Assembly: GCF_024679095.1 (NCBI RefSeq) | Contig: NC_066544.1 | Location: 8,088,490 to 8,152,489 of the forward strand | Reading direction: 5' to 3' | Length of the DNA: 64,000 bases | Source: Eriocheir sinensis | Taxonomy: Eukaryota > Arthropoda > Malacostraca > Decapoda > Varunidae | Shown: positions 22,460 to 33,707 of the stretch, one piece after another | How the letters are laid out: every line of letters begins with the position of its first letter | Numbering within the stretch: position 1 is the stretch's first letter | The notes under the pieces: model-generated | What the model was told of the DNA's origin: nothing | The model's input: only the letters and a program-made list of their open reading frames with translations | The model's database searches: none | Translations under genes and position numbers: made by a program

Positions 22460-23675
22460 ATAGTGATTGATTGATTGATAGTTTATTGTTGCAGGTAAAC
22501 AACAAGGGAGAAGGGAGGAACATGCCATCCCTACCCCCAGGCAGGACAGAGTGAGATTATACAAATATTAATACATGTGAAGGGAGCACCAGGAAATTAA
22601 AAAGATACAATGGTAGGAAGGAAAGCACAACAAGGGAGGGGGCAGTACCTCCCCCTGGACAATAAGACAATAAAATGTGGGGACGGAGAACATTGCCCAA
22701 GCACTAGATGGGAATGAATACAGAGATAGTGAACTCTACAAGATATATTCCATCCCCGCTGTAGCATATCGCTTTTTAAGGAAGAATTTTGCTCTATTGA
22801 CGCATATACTCTTATTCCTAATCGGGAAACATTACATATAAAGCATTTCATTAAAGATTGAAGAAATGATGCAAGACTTACTCCTTCTCCGGGCTGGCGC
22901 ACAACAATAAACTATCAATCAATCAATCAATCATTTCCGAGTTACATCCTCGGCTACATCCTTTTTCTGTTCTTTGAATCCCGATGGAAGTGCGGAGGGA
23001 TGTATCTCGGAGGTACATCGATGTAAGTGCTTTCTGAATCTGCCCCCAGCAGGTGATCATGTTTAGGCTGATAAGACACATCACTTTTTGATCCCTCAGA
23101 TTAGATTAGATGAACGGCAACAGGAAGATACTGGAGAGACATAGTCCAACAGGGGGCAGAGATTCAGGATCGATGTAACTCCAAGATACATCCCTCCGCA
23201 CTTCCATCGGGATTCAGAACAAAAATTGGATGTAGCCGATCGAGGATGTTACTCGGGTGTAAGGTACGCCAGCCTCGGAGGTGTAACTCTTAATTTGCAT
23301 CCTTTCTTCAATTTTCAATGAAATGCTTTATATATAATGTTTCCCGATAAGAAATAAGAGTATATGAAACAATAAAGCAAAATCTTTCCTTAAAGGCGAT
23401 ATGGTACAGCGGGGATGGAATATATCTTAATTGTAGAGTTCACTATTAGACCAGTGCCAACATCTGTAGAGAGGCTTAGAAATCACAAGGGAGTACAGAA
23501 TGTTAGGAGCTGGCATCCATGTCAGGTGGTTTATAAGGCTCCTACTGAACATAGTATTAATAGTTGTATAATCACACTCTGTCCTGCCTGGGGGTTGGGA
23601 TGGCATGTTCCTCCCTTCTCCCTTGTTGTTTACCTGCAACAATAAACTATCAATCAATCAATCAATCATATTTCA
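22460..23675. repeat. 1.2-kb imperfect palindrome
   Basis: The outer arms begin gattgattgatagtttattg and contain caacaagggagaagggagg (22467 onward, mirrored to 23665). Intermediate arms share tctatcttgtagagttcact-like sequence (22725-22880 against 23300-23450). Inner arms share gatggaagtgcggagggatg (22983) with its complement at 23190. The loop is about 30-40 bases near 23100. The inner 22942-23260 part looks like a MITE sitting in a LINE-tail palindrome with (CAAT)n ends. Confidence 0.75.
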
Positions 23676-23875
23676 GGTGGATGCCCATTGATTTAGGCTT
23701 TTTTTTAATGTTTTATACGCAAAACAATATGGCCGCCATTATCGAAAACGCCCATTTATAATAAAATGACACAACTTCTTATTTTTTCGAGATAAATTCA
23801 TGAAATTTGCTGTCAATATGTTATGTTAAGACTCTGAAGCTAAATGGGGGCTATAACATTGCGGTCGCCTAGCAC

Positions 23876-24245
23876 ACACGTTTGACAAGGATTTCGTAGA
23901 AGTTTGGGGCAATTCCAGAGGTTATTTTATGACCCTGGCGGTAGTTTGATCCTTCTTCTGTACCAAGAATGTGAAAAAACACTCATGAAAACCCATTTAA
24001 TCTCCTTTCTGGCCTTTGAAAATAGTTGATCTGAGAGGTGGAAGTGTATATATGCACTCAAAGATTGCAGCCTCCCTAGCTCACATAATTATTTGACAAG
24101 GATTTCGTAGGCGTTTGGGGCATTTCCAAAGGTTCTTTTATGACCCTGGTGGTAGTTTGATCCTTCTACTATATCATGAACGTAAAAAAACACTCATGGA
24201 AACCCGATTAATCTCCTTTTCCGGCCTTTGGAAATACCTGACACG
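23876..24245 (+). repeat. direct repeat pair of a dispersed family
   Basis: Two copies offset by about 213 bases share ttgacaaggatttcgtag, tttatgaccctgg, ggtagtttgatccttct and aacactcatg. A third, more diverged copy is at 55405-55560. The family is unknown to me beyond being common in decapod DNA. Confidence 0.8.
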
Positions 24246-24735
24246 AAGGGTGGTTGGTTTTCATGGGTTCTTCACCCATCCACATATAACAAGATATCCT
24301 GCATTCTTTAGAGCGGAAGTTGTTCTTAGCGGTTCATGGTTCTTAAAGTGCATGTTTTCAGTTAAATATAGTGCCACATATGGTAATGGTGTGCAGTGCT
24401 GTGTGGCCGAGGAGATATGCATTCAAATTTCCCGCTCTTTCGTCTGCCTCTGTGCGCAAAAAATAAAAGAAATACGTAAATTTTGAGTTCGCGTAGGCTG
24501 ATAATCATATCATGGCTTTCATTGTGTAGGTAGGTGTTACTGTTTATGTTTTTTGCCATTGAGCTGCCTCCTTTGCCGTAATATATATTTTTTTTTATAG
24601 TGATAGTGGTATATTTGTTAGGCTTCGGTAACGGTAAGGACTAATAGCATATAGATAAAAAGGGAAATGCAAAAAAAAAAAAAAAAAAGTAGGCCAAAGT
24701 GAAGAAAATAAAGAAGAGGAAGAGGAGGAGGAAGA
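24246..24735. other. unannotated stretch
   Basis: No gene is seen. A SINE-tail-like ttgagctgcctcctttgccg occurs near 24560, with short A- and GGA-rich tracts at 24670-24730. Confidence 0.4.
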
Positions 24736-25185
24736 AGCCCCGGCAGCGTTGTAAAATTATCGTACTCATCGCATTGCATACTCGTAGTTTCTGCCCGATA
24801 ACCATAGCATAAAACAACGAAGAAACATCAATAAATAACAGTTTGAACGATAAATATAATTTACTATCGTTATTTGTGTAGGTACGAGAATCTGAGGCTT
24901 AGAAATGATAAGTACAATGTTCGGAGTACGACAGTTTGACATCGCTGACCCCCCGCCATCATCATCATCATCATCATGCAACGGTGACAGATTGTTGTAC
25001 TCTGCCTCTTATGTGTGCCGATTTCAGACACCAAAACTGCTTTCTTCACAAAAATAACTGCCTTCATATATGGTTATCGTTCAAATGGATAATGATTGGT
25101 GCTTCTTGGCAACAGTTATGGGCTAGAAACCGGTAAATACGCGCTCTGAGTACGATAATCTGGCAGCGGTGCCCCCGCCATGGCT
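24736..25185. mobile_element. inverted-repeat MITE, about 450 bp
   Basis: attatcgtactca with gtttctgcccgataac on the left (24757-24800) is mirrored by gagtacgataat and tttctagcccataac-like sequence on the right (25105-25170). The centre holds a second inverted pair around (atc)n, gtacgacagtttgacatcgc against caacggtgacagattgttgtac. No target duplication was settled. Confidence 0.6.
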
Positions 25186-25523
25186 CATGGCCATGTGTTC
25201 ATCTCGGTCTTCTCCCGCGAGGCGCCGACGAGGGTGCACGGCAGGTGAGCGCTCCGTGTGATACTTGCTTTCTTACTCCTATATCTTGTTCCTGTGACTA
25301 TATACGTGTGACGACTAATATACATCAGGTGGTTGACGGAATACAGGTGACAAGGACAGGTGTTTTATCCCATTTTACTAACATTTTGAGATTTGGTATT
25401 AGATACCGCATGGCTGCGTTTTTTTTTTTTTTTTTTTAGGTAATAGAAACAATATCTATTACTACAAAGCTTCTAGCCAATTTGGAATCATTGTTTGCCT
25501 CTTTAAATGTCCAGTTCAGGCCT
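25186..25523. other. unannotated stretch
   Basis: No gene recognised; contains a 19-base T-run at 25419. Confidence 0.4.
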
Positions 25524-26126
25524 ACTATCTTTAATTGGGTGTGATTGTAGAGGTCGCTATCTTGAACTGGGTGTGATTCTAGAGGTCGCTTTCTTGAACT
25601 GGGTGTGATTCTAGAGGTCGCTGTCTTGAACTGGGTGTGATTCTAGAGGTCGCTGTCTTGAACTGGGTGTGATTCTAGAGGTCGCTGTCTTGAACTGGGT
25701 GTGATTCTAGAGGTCGCTTTCTTGAACTGGGTGTGATTCTAGAGGTCGCTTTCTTGAACTGGGTGTGATTCTAGAGGTCGCTTTCTTGAACTGGGTGTGA
25801 TTCTAGAGGTCGCTTTCTTGAACTGGGTGTGATTCTAGAGGTTGCTGTCTTGAACTGGGTGTGATTCCAGAGGTTGCTGTCTTGAACTGGGTGTGATTCT
25901 AGAGGTCGCTTTCTTGAACTGGGTGTGATTCTAGAGGTCGCTATCTTGAACTGGGTGTGATTCTAGAGGTCGCTTTCTTGAACTGGGTGTGATTCTAGAG
26001 GTCGCTTTCTTGAACTGGGTGTGATTCTAGAGGTCGCTGTCTTGAACTGGGTGTGATTCTAGAGGTCGCTGTCTTGAACTGGGTGTGATTCTAGAGGTCG
26101 CTTTCTTGAACTGGGTGTGATTCTAG
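25524..26126 (+). repeat. 32-bp minisatellite, about 18 units
   Basis: ctagaggtcgctttcttgaa recurs every 32 bases from 25547 to 26123 with only g/t and c/t variation at a few positions, a young homogeneous array. Confidence 0.95.
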
Positions 26127-26386
26127 TTTTACCAACCTTGCGGGGTGTGCCGAATGAGAAAATAAAGAAAGCTACGAGTCTTCTCGTGTTCTCGATGTGG
26201 TGGCCGGTTCCAAACCTTTAATCATGTAGGATATCCAAAATTATGCCTGTTAGCATTCTTTTTAAGTATGTGGTTACTGAGATCATAATAATTAAAGTAA
26301 TCACTTTACGCTCCCATAATGACCCAAACTGTCATCTACATAACATAGCCTTGCCAGGGATAGTAACCTGTTGCTGCCATGGGTGA

Positions 26387-28335
26387 TCCAGCCCCAGGGG
26401 CGTATTTAGGACCTTGAAACATTGGGGGCTCAGCCCAGCATAAAATGTTGGGTGGTTGGAGGCAAGAAAAACGCGGAGTTTTTAGGGTAATTCTGAGGCC
26501 ACTGACGTACATTAGGGCCAATTTGTGTGTTATTTTATTTACCAGTAACACCGAAAATATGGCACATGTCATAATAAAACTTTCAAGGTCATTATCAAAT
26601 TATGGTAAAATGAATTCTTTCAGGTACGTTTACTGCAGAGAACAAGGCACTAAAAACTGATGAAACAATTTATTATAGTAAAATAAGGAACACCTGAATA
26701 AGTGAGCATCAAATAATTAGCAATCAGAAACTTCCATTTTTCACAAATTCATCTAGTTATTAAATTTATTCTGTTACTTAGGAGATTGAAAACTACAACT
26801 CGGCACCCTTACACTCAACTCTTATTTCTTGCCTTGAATTTTTTTTTGTCCATGTCTGGAAATTAAGCCACTAACACGTTCAATATAATACCCCGTTTTT
26901 TCATTAGGAAGATAAACAATTTGTAAACAATATTAATATTAATGGTAGCCACAACTTAAGCCTGAAGAAGAAATAACCTCACTCCAGCGGCAACAGTGAT
27001 CAATTTATTTTTTTGCTCTTTTCACCTTTAAAAAAAAAGGAAGAAAAAAACTCAGCCTTTAGCCTTATAATAGATGTATTGTTTATCCCGTTATCATAGT
27101 CTAGGTAATCATAGCACGAAAGTAAATAATATAGCTTGTCAGGTTTCATCTCATGCTGCCTACTACTCTACTACTACCTTTTATAAATTTAGATGCTGGT
27201 TTTTACTCCTGCTATGTCATCATTTCATGCAGGCTGCAAGTTTATTTAACCCTTTCACTACGGCTAGGCCAAAATAGCGCCCTGCGCCATATCTGTGATC
27301 GCCGCGTGCACCAAATTTAGAATGTCGCCATTGAATAGAACAAGTTTTCAGCCATAACTCAACATAATCATGTATTATATATGAAAACATGCAGAATTAA
27401 ATGGTGCACATAAAGAAACAAGTTAATTGATAATTTTGAGATGTAAGTATAAATATACAGAGATGAAATAACTCATACTGGCTAAAGCGAGCCAGGATAC
27501 AGTATGCGCGTCCTCGGATATGATACGGTGCATGTAAGGACGCAGTATACATGTTCTTGTGTTGAAGGGGTTAATACAGAGTTAAAGATGCATTAAAAGC
27601 TTCTTTAACTGTTATGCTTTTAACTTATTTTTATATCAACGAAGTTCGATCTCACATAATTGTCAAGTAACTATATAATGACCACAGGATTCGGTAAATA
27701 ATAACTGAATCCCTTGAAAATTGGAAAAATTACGGTCCCTCATCCCACTTTGAACTGCTGAATGCTTGAGCAATTCGGTGCAGTGTGCACATTTCCCATC
27801 ATTACAGTATACATAACTACCATATTTTTTTAAGGAGTTAGTATGCCTTGTGTGACAAACACATTTGAGAACCACTCAGCTAGACTATGGCTGCTTGCTA
27901 GCTGGCTAAAGAGCCTTCTGCTTCACAAACCTGAGCTAACAGACAATGTAAAGGCAGCGGCAGTCTCCCGTCATGACTCATCTGCAGTTACAGCAACAGC
28001 AGGAAGTAACTCTTCCCCCGCCTGCTCTTGCCTTGCAGGCTGCAACTCATTGCCTTGGTCCCCTTTCTATTTGAATAAAGCTGCTTATATCCATAGCCTC
28101 ACTCGGGTCTTGCTCGCCACTACCAAGATCAACAAGCTCTCGCTCACATGTGTGCGCAGGCCAGGATACTCACCTTGGCGGGCACCTAGCACCACTGCCT
28201 GACTGAAGGCTGGCAGGCGAGTGGCTGTGAACCGGACAGGAACAAACCGTATGATCTCCGTATGAGATCTATGAAATTAATTTCTGTTACTAACAGCTTA
28301 ACAAGAATTAACATTTTGTATTGGCCTGGCTGGGG

Positions 28336-28381
<46 letters not shown>

Positions 28382-28456
28382 GATCCAGGGCTATACTTAA
28401 AACATTCGGGGCTATAGCCCTGAAAGCCCAGGCCTAACTACGCCACTGTCCCACCC
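26387..28456. mobile_element. hAT-like element, about 2.05 kb
   Basis: The end caggggcgtatttagg at 26395 and the complement of cagtggcgtagttagg at 28448 are inverted. The flanking 8-mers tccagccc and tcccaccc match at 6 of 8 positions. Subterminal sequences share gggctatagccc-like words. It contains an internal poly-A run (28340-28376) and a TTAA MITE; no transposase frame was recognised. Confidence 0.55.
27250..27570. mobile_element. piggyBac-like MITE, 321 bp
   Basis: Flanked by TTAA at 27246-27249 and 27571-27574, with ends ccctttca and the complement of ccccttca. It is nested in the hAT-like element. The inverted repeat is short, so support comes mainly from the TTAA pair and CCC ends. 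Confidence 0.6.
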
Positions 28457-28924
28457 CCAGGTGATGGTGCATGGTCCTCAGCGAACCACCTGTGCCTCAG
28501 ATAACTGGTCACCACCCATTCAAATATTGCACAGTGAGTTGAGGCCCCCTTGTGGAGTAGTGGTGTAAGAAATTTCCTGATATTGAAATATTGCAAGTAG
28601 CACTTTTTTTTTACCCTTTTCTGCATGCTAGGATGTCACCCAAAACATGGTGTGGTTGCACTGACCCCAGCTCTAGTCAGCCAGTGTGCAAAATTGTGGA
28701 GGAATGTATTGACATATTTCAGTAGTGAAGCATCTTTATTGTCATGCTGCTTTTGTTACATTTATCAGGACCACCAGTGCCGTAAGAATTTCTAATTATT
28801 GTTGAAGAATCTGCCCGTTAGTAGCAGAGTTGACGTAGGCCTTTGCTGAGTCTGTTTGCTGGTGTAACTTCTGGGTCACTGGGACCAACTGTTTAATTGG
28901 TGTAACTCAATGGAACTTTTGCTT

Positions 28925-28929
<5 letters not shown>
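28457..28929. other. stretch upstream of the snoRNA array without recognised gene
   Basis: It could contain earlier exons of the snoRNA host transcript. tttatcag and ccgtaag at 28765-28790 look like splice signals, but the 13 bases between them are too short to trust. Confidence 0.3.

Positions 28930-29011
<82 letters not shown>
28930..29011. repeat. (TA)n microsatellite
   Basis: About 80 bases of pure TA at the end of a SINE. Confidence 0.95.
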
Positions 29012-29016
<5 letters not shown>

Positions 29017-29352
29017 TATGCCTATTAGCGGTAGGCTTCTTCCCGGTGGATCCTGATGGTTGGTCCAAGGCTTCTTTCCGGTGAGTCCTGATGGTCGGCC
29101 CAGCCCGTCCTGGCGCAGGCGAGTGTTTATAGTGGCGCCATCTTGCATTGGCTCATGCTGCCCTCCCAGAGCTCATCTTTGATCCTAGAATCTAGAGTCC
29201 GGGTTGATAGGTGGTCTTCTGGACAGCATGTGGGTAGTTTTAAGCCACTCGGCGGCAGCTGAAAAATCCCAGCTTGGTGGCACCGGGCGGGGATTGAACT
29301 CGCGTCCTCCTGAACACGGAGCCGTTACTCTGACGACTCAGCCACCGCTAAT
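29012..29352 (-). repeat. tRNA-derived SINE, near full length
   Basis: On the minus strand the head at 29352 reads gcggtggctgagtcgtcag (A-box) and cgagttcaatccccgcccg (B-box). A body with cccacatgctgtccag follows, then a 3' part with gatcctgatggttggtcc. The TA array marks its tail. This is the most complete SINE in the window. Confidence 0.75.
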
Positions 29353-29384
29353 TAGGTGGGAAATGTGATAATCCATTGTGACTG

Positions 29385-29508
29385 CTGCCCATCAGCTCCG
29401 GCTTGAGCCTTTGTATCAAGTTTGGCGTTCCCTTAGGTGCAGAGAGCAACATGGAGACGCTATGTTTGGCCTCTTGTGGGGCTGTGAACACGACTCTCCA
29501 TGACATGT
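29385..29508 (+). ncRNA. H/ACA box snoRNA, copy 1
   Basis: The 5' hairpin closes with CTGCCC (29385) against GGTGCAG (29446-29452) and has an upper stem CCGGCTTGA against TCAAGTTTGG. An H box AGAGCA (29453-29458, fits ANANNA) follows immediately. The 3' hairpin has lower stem CATGGAG(A) paired with (T)CTCCATG and upper stem GGCCTC/GGGGCT. ACA (29503-29505) lies exactly three bases from the 3' end. In both hairpins internal loops sit about 14-17 nt before the box, as pseudouridylation pockets should. It is intronic, 71 bases upstream of an exon. The fold was drawn by eye; target RNA unassigned. Confidence 0.75.
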
Positions 29509-29579
29509 TATTGAAGAGGATCATTGTCTGGTGTGGTGAAGACTGGTGAACAAAACTAATGTTGGCATTGTTGTTGCAG

Positions 29580-29627
29580 GTGCTGCCTCAGGACCAGGTC
29601 AGGGAGTGGCAGAACAAGTCCTTTCTT
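29580..29627 (+). other. mini-exon copy 1 of snoRNA host transcript
   Basis: 48 bases between acceptor ttgttgcag and donor gtaagtgg. Length is a multiple of three; if translated in frame 1 it reads VLPQDQVREWQNKSFL with no stop. No protein match recognised. Coding or non-coding cannot be decided here. Confidence 0.6.
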
Positions 29628-29822
29628 GTAAGTGGAAATTTGTTATGTTTCTTAATTTTCTAAAAGTAGAGCATATATAGGTTGAAAAAGAAATGGTTCA
29701 ATTTTTTTGTTTCATTTGTTTCCATTGATATAATAGTAATTTAGGCCTTTTTTATGTACACCAGATGTTAGGAAGGTACAAAAATCTGACTTGTGAAAAC
29801 TGAGTGCAGATTATAAATGATG

Positions 29823-32166
29823 ATATGCGGGATACAGATAACCCTTCCCGACTAGACCTAGTATTTACAAAAACCGACACTGAAATCCATGACCTATGCT
29901 TCCTACCACCCATCGGCTTGAGTAAACATGCAGTTTTAACTTTTACCCTCACAACAGACCACAAAGTAAATGAACCTGATGGAAATGAATGGAAGCTGAA
30001 CTATCACAAAGCTGACATACCTAAATTGCGGGAGGAATTTGCCAACACCGACTGGGCGAGCCTGTTTGCTGCCGAGCCAGTGAGTGAAAAATGGGAGATT
30101 TTTATGAAACACTACGCCAAGACTGTTCAGGCTTGTGTCCCACACTATAAAAGAAGCCAAGGAACCACCAGGCCCAAATGGATGACCAGAAGGTTACAGG
30201 CACTTATAGCCAAGAAGGAAGAAGCATGGCAGCAATACAGAACAAGGAGGACCGACACCCACAGAGAACAGTACATCAGACACAGAAACATAGTGACGAG
30301 AGAGGTGAGGACAGCCAAGTGGAACTACGAGAGACAGGTGGCTCTGGATTCTACAGAGAACCCAAAGCACTTCTGGGCCTATGTTCGTTCTAAGACTGGA
30401 ACCAAAGAAAAACTTACAGCACTAAAGGATGACACCGGGAAACTAACAGAAAACGACAAAGAAACAGCGCAAGTCATGAACCGAGCCTTCAATACAGTGT
30501 TTATTAGGGAGAACATGGGTATTCCTATACCACCCCCAGATAATGTGCACCAGGGCCCCAAGATATCTACTGTATCTCTGACTAGAGGGGAATTAAAGTC
30601 AAGGCTGTCAGCACTCAATGCCTCCAAAGCCCCAGGTCCTGACGGAATTTCCCCCCTTGTGCTGAAGGAATGTGCCGACATTTTATGTGACCCCCTCCTT
30701 GACATCTTTAGATCATCCTTGAGCACTGGGGAAGTCCCGGAGGATTGGAGAAAGGCCAACATCTCTCCTATCTACAAAAAAGGATCGAAGACTGACCCAC
30801 TCAATTACCGCCCTGTGTCCCTTACAAGTGTTGTGTCCAAGGTCTTAGAAGGGGTGATCCGTGAGGGTTTAGTACACTATTTGGCCACTCACGACCTTAT
30901 AACGGACAGCCAACACGGCTTCCGGAAAAATAGAAGCTGCCTCACCAACCTCCTCTGCTACATTGACGACCTCGTCAATGCTGTGGACAGAGGAGACTGT
31001 GTCGATGTCAACTACCTGGACTGCGAGAAGGCATTTGACAGAGTTCCCCATGAGAGACTTGGCACTAAACTTAAGGCAATGGGTGTCGATGGGCTTCTCC
31101 TGAAATGGATCAAGAGCTTCCTGTCAGGACGGTACCACAGGGTCACTATCAGGACCTTCCACTCTGAATGGCTTCCTGTGCACAGCGGCGTTCCCCAAGG
31201 GACAGTTCTGGGCCCAGTGCTGTTCATCGTGTACATCAATGACCTGACCAGTCATCTGGAATCCAGCGTGAGCCTCTTTGCTGATGACGCCAAGATATAC
31301 CGCACCATCCAGACACCTGAGGACCTTGCAATTCTGCAGAGGGACATGGCACGGCTGGATGATTGGAGCGCAAAGTGGCTGTTAACTTTAACTCCGAGAA
31401 ATGCAAAACAATGCACGCTCGACTCAATCCTCAACAACACTACCAGCTCGGCAACAAGACCCTTCAAAAGTCATCCAAAGAAAAAGATCTCGGAGTCACA
31501 ATTTCCAACGACCTCAAACCAGCCACTCACATAGCCACTATAGCGGCCAAAGCAAACAGCCGCCTTTGGCGTCATCAACAGGAACATTGTGGTTCTCAGC
31601 AGAAAGATCCTCCTCCCACTCTACCTAGCCCTGGTCCTCCCGATCCTTGATTACGGCGCCAAAGTGTGGTACCCACACCAGATAGGAGACATTCAGACCC
31701 TAGAAAAGGTGCAGAGGAGGGCGACAAAGCTGGTCCCGGAACTGTCCCACCTTCCATATGAAGAAAGGTGCAGCCAACTCGGTATCCAGACACTCAAGGA
31801 CAGAAGAACGCGGGGGGACATGATAGAGACCTATAAGCTCCTGCACGGCTTTGAAGATGTCCCCTACACCAAATTCTTCCACCTTAACACCAATAACCTC
31901 AGGGGACACAGCCTTAAATTAGTGAGACCCGACCACTGGACAACCACCACCAAGGGAAATTGGTTTGCGATTAGAACCATCGACCACTGGAACGCCCTCC
32001 CTGAGAGCGTAGTAACAGCCCCCACGATAGCCACTTTTAAAGCACGATATGACAGACACATAAACAGACCATAACACTGGCTGACTTGACATAGAGGTGG
32101 GGATCACTACAAGAAGTTCTCTTCTTATTTCCCCACTACCATTTCATAGGTAAGCATTCATAGGTA
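29823..32166 (+). mobile_element. CR1/Jockey-like non-LTR retrotransposon inserted in array unit 2
   Basis: The plus-strand frame runs from the end of the endonuclease (SRLDLVFTKTD) through reverse transcriptase blocks KAPGPDG, NYRPVSLTSV, QHGFRKNRSC, DCEKAFDRVPH, SGVPQGTVLGPVLF and LFADDAKIY (catalytic FADD at 31278-31289). Frameshifts near 31380 and 31560 break it. The C-terminal part (31589-32074, LEKVQRRATKLVPELSHL and onward) ends at a stop, followed by a short 3' UTR. It is the best-preserved LINE in the window but is 5'-truncated. Other units lacking it give the empty site, aaatgatgaataaact. Confidence 0.85.
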
Positions 32167-32192
32167 AGCGAATAAACTTAAAACTAATGTAA

Positions 32193-32316
32193 CTGCCCAT
32201 CAGCTCCGGCTTGAGCCTTTATATCAAGTTTGGCGTTCCCTTAGGTGCAGAGAGCAACATGGAGACGCTATGTTTGGCCTCTTGTGGGGCTGTGAACACG
32301 ACTCTCCATGACATGT
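32193..32316 (+). ncRNA. H/ACA box snoRNA, copy 2
   Basis: Differs from copy 1 by a single change in the 5' apical loop (tttatatcaag). Stems, H box AGAGCA and terminal ACA are intact. It lies just downstream of the inserted retrotransposon, within the same intron as its mini-exon. Confidence 0.75.
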
Positions 32317-32387
32317 TATTGAAGAGGATCATTGTCTGGTGTGGTAAAGACTGGTGAACAAAACTAATGGTGGCATTGTTGTTGCAG

Positions 32388-32435
32388 GTGCTGCCTCAGG
32401 ACCAGGTCAGGGAGTGGCAGAACAAGTCCTTTCTT
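32388..32435 (+). other. mini-exon copy 2
   Basis: Identical in sequence to copy 1, with the same acceptor and donor. Confidence 0.6.
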
Positions 32436-32547
32436 GTAAGTGGAAATTTGTGGTTTCTTAATTTACTAAAATTAGAGATTATAGGCTGAAGAAACGGTTC
32501 AATTTTTTTTGTTTCGTTTGTTTTAATTGATATAATGTAATTTAGGC

Positions 32548-33248
32548 GGTAAAGGTTCAGTACAACCCCGGCGCCTTAATTTTGGTCTATATTCTTCCAA
32601 ACCTTCACAAAACCCTTCGCATACATTTAATACATTAGTAGAAAGTGGCGGACAAATACCGCCACCTGTTTTAGGGTGGTTAGTGATGGTCGTGAAAAGG
32701 CATATATCTACATGTTCTGGCGGCGGCGGTGGCCATTGGTAGGTGAGCAGTGTTGCCAATGATCCAACGCTTGGTTAGTGATTAGCCCACGCATGTGAGA
32801 CCAGGTCCACCATGTGTTTATTTATTTTATTTTTTTATTATTATATTTTTTTTTTAGAACATGCACCTTTACCCAAGGGGTTTAGTGAAGGTTTGGACCG
32901 GGTATACTATTAGGTAAAGGTGTGTGTTCTAAAAAAAAAAAATATATATAATGATTACCACGTGTGGTGGACCTGGTCTCACACGTGTGGGCTAGTCGCT
33001 AACCTAGCGTACCATCGCTAATTGGATAGTTGACAACACTGCTCACCTCCCAATGGCTGCCGCCACTGCCAAAACATGTAGGTATATGCCTTTTCACTAC
33101 CTACTGCCATAGCTAACCACCCTAAAACAGGTGGCGGTATTTGTTCGCCACTTTTTACTAATGTATTATATGTATGTAAAGGGTTTTGTGAAGGTTTGGA
33201 AGAAAATAGACCAATATTAAGGTGCTGGAGCTATTCTGAACCTTTACC
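32548..33248. mobile_element. foldback element with 8-bp target duplication
   Basis: atttaggc at 32540-32547 and 33249-33256 brackets 701 bases with ends ggtaaaggttcag and its complement. The arms extend over 300 bases each (shared landmarks ggtggcggtatttgt, ccaggtccaccac, ttttgtgaaggtttgga), with a short loop near 32900. Neighbouring units show the uninterrupted site. The superfamily is not clear: the duplication length fits hAT, P or Merlin, and the GG terminus favours none decisively. Confidence 0.85.
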
Positions 33249-33354
33249 ATTTAGGCCTTTTTTATGTACACCAGATGTGAGGAAGGTACAAAAATCTGAC
33301 TTGTGAAAACTGAGTGCAGATTATAAATGATGAATAAACTTAAAACTAACATAA

Positions 33355-33478
33355 CTGCCCATCAGCTCCAGCTTGAGCCTTTGTATCAAGTTTGGCGTTC
33401 CCTTAGGTGCAGAGAGCAACATGGAGACGCTATGTTTGGCCTCTTGTGGGGCTGTGAACACGACTCTCCATGACATGT
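33355..33478 (+). ncRNA. H/ACA box snoRNA, copy 3
   Basis: Carries CCAGCTTGA instead of CCGGCTTGA in the 5' upper stem, which changes a G-U pair to A-U and keeps the helix. All boxes and the other stems are as in copy 1. Confidence 0.75.
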
Positions 33479-33549
33479 TATTGAAGAGGATCATTGTCTG
33501 GTGTGGTAAAGACTGGTGAACAAAACTAATGTTGGCATTGTTGTTGCAG

Positions 33550-33597
33550 GTGCTGCCTCAGGACCAGGTCAGGGAGTGGCAGAACAAGTCCTTTCTT
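33550..33597 (+). other. mini-exon copy 3
   Basis: Identical to copies 1 and 2, with the same splice signals. Confidence 0.6.
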
Positions 33598-33707
33598 GTA
33601 AGTGGAAATTTGTTATGTTTAAGTTACTAAAATTAAAGCATATAGGCTGAAGAAGAAACTGTTCATTTTTTTGTTTTGTTTGTTTTAATTGATATAATAG
33701 TAATTTA

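Noticed and set aside
25524..26126. Possible CRISPR-like direct repeats
   Set aside because: Units are contiguous without unique spacers and the context is eukaryotic; a minisatellite. The same applies to 46690-48270, 51055-51920 and 61880-63450.
29385..29508. Reading the conserved array block as a coding exon (about 50 open codons)
   Set aside because: The block's ends match RNA hairpins, H and ACA boxes rather than splice sites, and differences between copies preserve pairing.
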